The translations under genes and the position numbers were made by a program. The notes below the pieces were generated by a model. That model was not told where the DNA came from and did not search any database. It saw only the letters and a list, made by a program, of their open reading frames with translations. Positions 6,765 to 11,859 of a stretch of DNA of 14,212 nt are shown here, in pieces (the stretch's first letter is position 1; each line of letters opens with the position of its first letter). Location: the NCBI GenBank assembly GCA_023416335.1, contig JAEZHY010000205.1:1-14212 (forward strand), written 5' to 3'. This stretch comes from Pseudomonadota bacterium (lineage in GTDB: Bacteria; Desulfobacterota; Syntrophobacteria; Syntrophobacterales; Syntrophobacteraceae).

Positions 6765-6867
6765 ACTTGTCCGCCGGTATACGATTTGCTAAGTTTATCG
6801 CAATGATGCGCTATAACAGCGAACGGATATTATTTCAAGATGAATCAGGAAGGGAAGTGACAAGGCC

Positions 6868-8721
6868 ATGAGCGTTGCTGCTCAGAGCATTTTTCAGACC
6901 GGGAGGGTAGTCAACGATAAGTGGGTAATCCTGAAATTGGTGGGCCAGGGTGGAATGGGTGAGGTTTACCATGCATACCAGCTGAATCTCAAACGGGATG
7001 TCGCCATCAAGGTTATCTCCAGAAAGATAATCGAAGAAATGGGTGATGGTGAGGATGAATCATCCGCTTGTCTGGAGAGGTTTCGGCGCGAAGTTGAGGT
7101 CATGGCTCAGGTTCAACACCCGAATGTACTCAAAGTTTTCGATTTCGGTTCGGTTCTCATAGATGAAGACAACGCCGACAGTTCCGTCGAATATATCGTG
7201 ATGGAATTCCTGCCCGGTCCAACATTGCGAACCACCATGTCGGAAGAAGGGTTCTACCCGGAAGAAGACCGCACCCGGGAATGGCTTACCAAGTGTTTCC
7301 TTCCGGTTTTGGACGGGGTGTCGGCTCTGCATGCTCTCGGAATAATCCACCGTGACCTGAAACCTGAAAACGTTATGTTCGACGGCGCCAGTCCCAAAAT
7401 TACTGACTTTGGACTGGCCCGGTCAAGCCGGTTGGAACCGATTACCAAATCCGTTGAAATAAAAGGCACCCCTGCCTATATGTCACCGGAGCACTTCTTT
7501 GATTTTCGGCGGACAGACGAACGAGCGGACGTCTATTCTCTCGGGAAGATGCTTTACGAGGCGATATCGGGCAAAATCAACGCGGATCAGATTCCCTTCA
7601 AACAGGTGAGCCTCAAGCAGCCGGACGGTCTATTCTTCCAAGATCTCGACAGAATTATGCGAAAAGCGACAGTCGAGCACAAAAGTGAACGATTCCAATC
7701 TACTGGAGAACTAAAAGCCGCCATTGAAGAGTTGCTCCTCCCGAAAACCCCACCCCGGATGCCGGCAAGTTTCACACCCAAGCGAACCCAAGGGGTCGCC
7801 CGCACCCTGGTTTTAACTTTGGCGATCGCAGGCCTTGCCCTGTTTGCGGCAAGGCATTACGGCGTTTACCACGGTGCAGGAACCGCCCCTCCTGCCGGTT
7901 TGAAATCACAAACTACCACCCCAAAATCGGTTCCAAATCCGGTTCGGGAAGCGGGTCCGCCCTCCCAGGAAGCCGGTTCTCCCACTACTATTGGAAAGGA
8001 TGATGCCGTGTTGCACCTTATACCGGGTGGAGAACTACCTTCAGGGTCTGCCGGCACAGATGCGAATGAACGACCACAGGTAAAGTCGTTCTATATGGAT
8101 GAGACTCTGGTGACAAATTACCAGTTCATTGATTTCCTGAACGAGTCTCTCTCCGAAATCAGCCTGCAAGACAATGCCGTTATCGTCGACGGCCACCCCT
8201 GGATAGTACTTGGCGAAGTGGTAAGAGGTTACGAACCGGTTCTCTTCAGGAATGGCAGATTCCTTTTGAATGGCGCTCACCATGCATCATGTCCTGTGCT
8301 GAGGGTTACAGCCTATGGTGCGTCCGCCTATGCCCATCATTACGGAAAGCGCCTGCCTTCCCGGGATGAATGGGCTTACGCCGCCCTTGCCGGAAAGTCG
8401 AACGAGAGTACCCCTCTTCATCCTGCCCCTGCAGCTCAAAGCAGTTCACATGACGGCCATGGAATGAACCCCGATTCCGCCTATCCCACCCCTGTTCTGG
8501 ATTCCAAGCCGGATCCCAGCGGTATACGTGGACTAAATGGAAGAATCGCCGAATGGACGTTAGCGACGAAGGATTCCAAGAACCCGGGTTATGTCGTTTT
8601 GGGAGGATCCATGAATGAGGCGGACAGCAAGAGTCCATCCAACCAGGGAATAAAACGGGAACCCTGGGAGGCTTCAGAAGAGATTAGCTTCAGAACCGTG
8701 ATCAGCTCCAGCTCCGGCTGA
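6868..8721 (+). CDS. Membrane Ser/Thr protein kinase with extracytoplasmic FGE-like domain
   Basis: A 617-residue Hanks-type kinase. The catalytic domain (about 19-291) shows GQGGMGEV (26-33), K48, Glu75, HRDLKPEN (161-168, catalytic D163), DFG (180-182) and GTPAYMSPEH. A membrane helix (about 310-328) is followed by a Pro-rich linker and, from about 383 to the end, a formylglycine-generating-enzyme/SUMF1-like domain. Its diagnostic pieces are IPGGELPSGS, ERPQVKSFYMDETLVTNYQFIDFLNE-type, CPVLRVTAYGASAYAHHYGKRLPSRDEW-type, GLNGRIAEWT and VVLGGS...FRTV. No catalytic cysteine is seen near the end, where true FGEs have one, so it is probably a binding or sensing domain. Similar FGE-fused kinases and FGE proteins are known in threonine-phosphorylation control of type VI secretion. 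The ATG at 6868 follows a purine-rich stretch (AGGAAGGGAAG), with only modest Shine-Dalgarno spacing. It probably works with the PP2C gene 76 nt downstream. Confidence 0.93.
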   Translation: MSVAAQSIFQTGRVVNDKWVILKLVGQGGMGEVYHAYQLNLKRDVAIKVISRKIIEEMGDGEDESSACLERFRREVEVMAQVQHPNVLKVFDFGSVLIDEDNADSSVEYIVMEFLPGPTLRTTMSEEGFYPEEDRTREWLTKCFLPVLDGVSALHALGIIHRDLKPENVMFDGASPKITDFGLARSSRLEPITKSVEIKGTPAYMSPEHFFDFRRTDERADVYSLGKMLYEAISGKINADQIPFKQVSLKQPDGLFFQDLDRIMRKATVEHKSERFQSTGELKAAIEELLLPKTPPRMPASFTPKRTQGVARTLVLTLAIAGLALFAARHYGVYHGAGTAPPAGLKSQTTTPKSVPNPVREAGPPSQEAGSPTTIGKDDAVLHLIPGGELPSGSAGTDANERPQVKSFYMDETLVTNYQFIDFLNESLSEISLQDNAVIVDGHPWIVLGEVVRGYEPVLFRNGRFLLNGAHHASCPVLRVTAYGASAYAHHYGKRLPSRDEWAYAALAGKSNESTPLHPAPAAQSSSHDGHGMNPDSAYPTPVLDSKPDPSGIRGLNGRIAEWTLATKDSKNPGYVVLGGSMNEADSKSPSNQGIKREPWEASEEISFRTVISSSSG

Positions 8722-8797
8722 GAATTTCCCGTTATCGATCATGGAAAAGGCGCCACCAGCAATTCAACTGGAACTCATCTCTGGAAAGACAATCTGC

Positions 8798-9520
8798 ATG
8801 AAAGTAGCCTTCAGATCCGATACCGGAAGAAAACGCACGAACAACGAAGACTCGGTCTATGTCGATTCCGACTCCGGCATCTTCATACTTGCTGATGGAA
8901 TGGGAGGCCATCGAGGGGGTGAGGTGGCTGGCAAGATTGCTGTCCGGGAAGCATTCAACTGTGTGAAAGAGGGGATTCCGAAACTCAATGGATCGTTTAG
9001 TTGCCCGGAGTTGCTCGTTAATGCCGTCGGGGCAGCTAACGACGCGGTAAAGGAAGCGGCAATTCAAGATAGCTCCCTGTCCGGAATGGGAACGACTTTG
9101 CTTCTGTCCGCTATTGTCGCCGGCAAGGTTCATATCTGTAATGTAGGGGACAGTCGTGCGTACCTGGTAGGTGAATCTGTCCGGCAACTTACAAAAGACC
9201 AGACCGTAGGCGCCTTTTTGCTGGAACACAACCTGATGGATCGGGAAGAGATCGATCCCGGCCACTTTCATGTGCTTATCCAGGCTGTTGGAACAGCCGG
9301 GGAACTCAAGCCGGAGCTGATCGAGATGAATGTCGCGAAGGACGATATTCTGCTGCTTTGTTCGGACGGCCTTACGGACATGCTTTCCGATGATGAGATT
9401 GAAGCCATTTGGGCTCAGTGCAGCGGCGATGTAGGCTCCATGGCGGAATCTCTTGTAAACGCGGCAAACGACAACGGCGGATACGATAATATTTCGGTAA
9501 TAATCGTAAAATTCGAGTAG
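8798..9520 (+). CDS. PP2C-family protein Ser/Thr phosphatase
   Basis: A 240-residue single-domain bacterial PP2C (PppA/Stp-like) phosphatase that removes phosphate from Ser/Thr and so opposes the neighbouring kinases. The motifs run in order: RSDTGRKRTNNEDS (6-19), LADGMGGHRGGEVAG (31-45, metal ligand D33), GMGTTLLL (96-103), NVGDSRAYL (115-123), LLLCSDGLTDMLSD (185-198, metal ligand D190) and GGYDNISVII near the end. It is a soluble cytoplasmic enzyme with no membrane segment. The start at 8798 matches the usual N-terminus of the family, with GGAAAG about 9 nt before it. An in-frame ATG at 8741 would add 19 residues but has no ribosome-binding site. It follows the FGE-kinase on the same strand and is probably in its operon. 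Confidence 0.94.
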   Translation: MKVAFRSDTGRKRTNNEDSVYVDSDSGIFILADGMGGHRGGEVAGKIAVREAFNCVKEGIPKLNGSFSCPELLVNAVGAANDAVKEAAIQDSSLSGMGTTLLLSAIVAGKVHICNVGDSRAYLVGESVRQLTKDQTVGAFLLEHNLMDREEIDPGHFHVLIQAVGTAGELKPELIEMNVAKDDILLLCSDGLTDMLSDDEIEAIWAQCSGDVGSMAESLVNAANDNGGYDNISVIIVKFE

Positions 9521-9544
9521 TTTTCAGGCGGAAGAATTGTCGGC

Positions 9545-9709
9545 ATGAACTTAGAGCTGTCTGCTCGCCGCCTCGGGCTGTCGATGCTGCTGGTACCCGG
9601 TCTTCTCCCGGGTCTGATCAATGCGGCAATCCTCGTCGTAAACGGAGTCCTTCTCTTCGTACTTGCATCCTTTCTTCAGACGCTTGCCGGCATGCAATCG
9701 AACCAATAA
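9545..9709 (+). CDS. Possible small membrane protein (54 aa)
   Basis: A 54-codon frame begins 24 nt after the phosphatase stop. It encodes a short polar start (MNLELSARR) and then two hydrophobic stretches separated by a Pro/Gly turn (LGLSMLLVPGLLPGLINAA and ILVVNGVLLFVLASFLQTLA), ending GMQSNQ. This looks like one or two membrane helices. GGAAG lies 10 nt before the ATG, slightly far. The position in the gap between same-strand genes and the clean amphipathic pattern favour a real gene. It has no recognised family and is short enough to occur by chance. Confidence 0.45.
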   Translation: MNLELSARRLGLSMLLVPGLLPGLINAAILVVNGVLLFVLASFLQTLAGMQSNQ

Positions 9710-10007
9710 CCGAATACCCGTGGCAAGACTATGGATCCGGGACGATATGGTATGAGAAACAATACACATGTGTATCGTTCTGCCTTCAGGTATCGAGTGT
9801 TTTCCCAATGTCTTCGGAAGAGGCATGCTTATTGCTGCCGGCAATGAGATATGCTCCGGGAGACAGGTATGGCCTCGTGGGTTGTATTCGAAGACCGGTG
9901 TTGCGATCCGCAGCTCCAAACTCCGGGAGCTGACAACTGCGTAGGGGAATTTATTCAATTTGGCCCAAAGCTTGGACCGGGTGCAGGAGAATACGGGGGG
10001 CACGGCG
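9710..10007. other. Intergenic region with two inverted repeats
   Basis: About 300 bp without a convincing gene. It contains the palindrome at 9758-9779 and a hairpin CAGCTCC (9911-9917) / GGAGCTG (9926-9932) with an 8-nt loop and no T-run. A long minus-strand open frame crosses it but has no ribosome-binding site and no recognisable sequence. The gap suggests the genes from 10008 onward may have their own promoter. Confidence 0.4.
9758..9779. promoter_or_regulatory. Candidate regulator-binding palindrome
   Basis: The core ATACACATGTGTAT (9762-9775) is a perfect 14-bp palindrome. After one mismatch the symmetry continues with AAC on the left and GTT on the right, giving 10 of 11 arm positions over 22 bp. 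It lies 49 bp after the small membrane protein frame and about 230 bp before the next gene. No regulator can be named. Confidence 0.4.
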
Positions 10008-10760
10008 ATGAGAGCGCTCGAATTCATAAAAGACCTGTCTATTATAGGTACAATGATAATGTCGGTTTACGTTGCATGCTCCTGGCTTCGCGGGTCAAGG
10101 GCAAAGAAGAAAATCGAACTGGCCGAAGAGGTCCAGAACTTATTCTATAATGCGGAAGATGCAATCAGGACGATCAGATGGCGGCGCAATTCGGGGAGTT
10201 CTAAACCGGAGGAAGCCGGTTTTGATGAAAGTCCGGAAGAGAAAGAAGCACGTGATTTAGCTTATTTTTCTCGGGGATACATGAACTGCAAAGAGTTGTT
10301 TAACAGAATTCACTCGATGCGCTACCGGTTTGCTGTTCAATTCGGCGGCAAATCGGCAGAACCTTTCGATGATCTCCACAAACTCGTCCGGGCTCTGTTG
10401 ACCGCCTCGAGGAGGTTGGCGGAAATTCAGGCCAGGACTCAGGGCGAGACGGCGGAGGATGCGAACAGGTACGATTACAGGCGGGAAAAATATGAAGCTA
10501 TCCTTTGGGCGGATTCCGAGGATGACGAGGTAAACCTCAAGCTGAGGTCGATTGTGCGGAAAGTGGAAGATATTTGCTTCTCCAGCAGCTCGCGCAGACC
10601 TTTTTCGAGTTATTCAATAAGTAGATTCCCTGAGTGGGTCAAAAGCAAGGCGAAATCCATTTCAAAGCCGAAATGGATGCCATCGCCCATTGGGCAGGTA
10701 ATTTCATTTCATAAGTCGGAACGAAGCAAGACTGCGGAAATGCCGGGAAAGAGCCGGTAG
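10008..10760 (+). CDS. Membrane-anchored protein of unknown function
   Basis: A 250-residue protein with one N-terminal membrane helix (about 7-28, IKDLSIIGTMIMSVYVACSWL) followed by basic residues (RGSRAKKK), so the remainder should be cytoplasmic. That part is charged and mostly helical in appearance (ELAEEVQNLFYNAEDAIRTIRW, then long Arg/Glu-rich stretches) and ends in a basic, Ser/Lys-rich tail (WVKSKAKSISKPKW). I do not recognise a domain. The ATG at 10008 is chosen over a TTG at 9960 because GGGGGG lies 7 nt before it. It stands 40 nt before the SYLF gene on the same strand and downstream of the kinase/phosphatase genes. The Ser/Lys-rich tail could be a phosphorylation target, which is inference only. 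Confidence 0.75.
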   Translation: MRALEFIKDLSIIGTMIMSVYVACSWLRGSRAKKKIELAEEVQNLFYNAEDAIRTIRWRRNSGSSKPEEAGFDESPEEKEARDLAYFSRGYMNCKELFNRIHSMRYRFAVQFGGKSAEPFDDLHKLVRALLTASRRLAEIQARTQGETAEDANRYDYRREKYEAILWADSEDDEVNLKLRSIVRKVEDICFSSSSRRPFSSYSISRFPEWVKSKAKSISKPKWMPSPIGQVISFHKSERSKTAEMPGKSR

Positions 10761-10800
10761 TTGGCGCGGAGTTGATCCTTGGATAAATGGGAGTGTAGCT

Positions 10801-11490
10801 ATGTCGGCGGTGAAGATTTTAACCTTTTTGGTAGTTGCGCAGCTGATCTTTCTCCCGGCGACAGCCCGGGCGGGTGTGGAGGAAGAAAGAAAGGTGCAGG
10901 GCAGTATAGCGGTATTGAAGGAGATTATGGAAATACCCGAAGGGGGTATTCCACCTTCGCTGTTGAGTGATGCATATGCTGTGGCAATTTTCCCGGATTT
11001 GCTCAAGGCCGGTTTTATATTCGGCGGCCGTTACGGCGAAGGGGTAATGCTGGTCCGGGGTGAGGATCGGGCATGGAGCAATCCGGTCTTTTTCCGGATT
11101 GTTGGCGGCAGCATCGGCTGGCAGATTGGTGCCCAGTCTTCCGACATCATTCTTGTGTTCAGAAGCATCAGGAGCCTGGAATCCATAACGAGCGGGAAGT
11201 TTACACTCGGAGCCGATGCCTCGATTGCAGCCGGTCCCGTAGGGCGGCATGCCGAGGCGGGAACGGACATTCAGTTAAGAGCGGAGATTCTTTCCTACTC
11301 CAAAAGCAAGGGACTGTTCGCCGGCCTGGCGATCGAGGGTGCCGCCATGCAGGTGGTCTACGGATCGAACGCTGCTTTCTACAACGCTTCCGGCCTGCTT
11401 CCTATCGAGATTTTCAGGAACAGGAACATCCAGGCTCCATTCGTTGCGGACGATTTAAAAAGAATATTGACCAGTTATTCCTCTTCATAA
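10801..11490 (+). CDS. Exported SYLF/Ysc84-domain lipid-binding protein
   Basis: A 229-residue protein with a signal peptide (MSAVKILTFLVVAQLIFLPA, cleavage after ATARA near residue 24) and then a single SYLF (Ysc84/DUF500) domain to the end. Family hallmarks are visible: PPSLLSDAYAVAIFPDLLKAGFIFGGRYGEGV-type, SNPVFFRIVGGSIGWQIGAQSSDIILVF-type, the GKFTLGADASIAAGPVGR segment, and LRAEILSYSKSKGLFAGLAIEGAAM-type. In yeast this domain binds phosphoinositides and actin; bacterial members are usually periplasmic or lipoproteins thought to contact membrane lipid. No lipobox Cys is present, so this one is probably soluble in the periplasm. GGGAG lies 7 nt before the ATG. It follows the membrane protein gene by 40 nt and is probably co-transcribed, placing an envelope protein next to the kinase module. 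Confidence 0.9.
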   Translation: MSAVKILTFLVVAQLIFLPATARAGVEEERKVQGSIAVLKEIMEIPEGGIPPSLLSDAYAVAIFPDLLKAGFIFGGRYGEGVMLVRGEDRAWSNPVFFRIVGGSIGWQIGAQSSDIILVFRSIRSLESITSGKFTLGADASIAAGPVGRHAEAGTDIQLRAEILSYSKSKGLFAGLAIEGAAMQVVYGSNAAFYNASGLLPIEIFRNRNIQAPFVADDLKRILTSYSSS

Positions 11491-11859
11491 AAAAACCTGG
11501 ACCAAGGCGTTCCAGTTCTTGCTGCAGTTGCTCCGGGAGACGCATTTTACCGACCGACTCACTGAATTTCGTTCATTTCGGAGAGTCATATTTCTCTCAG
11601 GTCAAATTTTCGCCATTAAACGACCAACCTGATAAAAACTGCTGAAGGGGGTCCGGTGCTCGATCCGAGTTCCCCCCGGCAGGTCCCGCAACCACATACC
11701 GCCCTTACGATATTTCCTGCTTCCTGAAGTCTCGAAATTATAAGTCTTCATGATTTCTCATAAATCCTGCTCCCACTGTTGTTCCTGTTCCGTATGGGAC
11801 ATCACATCGGGCCTCCATCGCATTATCTTAACCTTAAGTGTTAAGGTACCGAGGTCGTA
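11491..11859. other. Intergenic region before the sensor gene
   Basis: No gene is supported in these 369 bp. Directly after the SYLF stop, CTGGA and TCCAG (near 11498-11517) can form a short stem, and GGGGG (11647-11651) faces a C-run (11672-11677); either may help end the upstream transcript, but neither has a T-tract. The last 30 bp hold a palindrome listed separately. No convincing -35/-10 pair was found. Confidence 0.4.
11831..11847. promoter_or_regulatory. Palindrome immediately upstream of the sensor gene
   Basis: ACCTTAA-GTG-TTAAGGT is a perfect 7-bp inverted repeat with a 3-nt centre, ending 12 nt before the sensor ATG. It may be an operator, or a small hairpin next to the ribosome-binding site that influences translation. 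Confidence 0.45.

Larger units (their letters stand above)
6473..6867. promoter_or_regulatory. Divergent regulatory region between the two kinases
   Basis: This AT-rich 395-bp gap must carry promoters in both directions. A weak minus-strand pair is TTGACC (6571-6566) and TAAAGA (6548-6543) with a 17-nt spacer. Towards the plus-strand kinase, TATAAC (6812-6817) is a good -10 candidate without a clear -35. TTTCAAGAT occurs twice (6714-6722 and 6833-6841). Two inverted repeats and a larger G/C-tipped hairpin in this gap are listed separately. No reading frame here looks like a gene. Confidence 0.4.

Noticed and set aside
9551..10027. Minus-strand frame of 158 codons in the gap after the phosphatase
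   Set aside because: No ribosome-binding site, no domain, opposite to the direction of all neighbours, and it contains the 22-bp palindrome.
11073..11645. Plus-strand frame overlapping the SYLF gene in another frame
   Set aside because: The SYLF frame has a signal peptide, ribosome-binding site and family motifs; this alternative has none.
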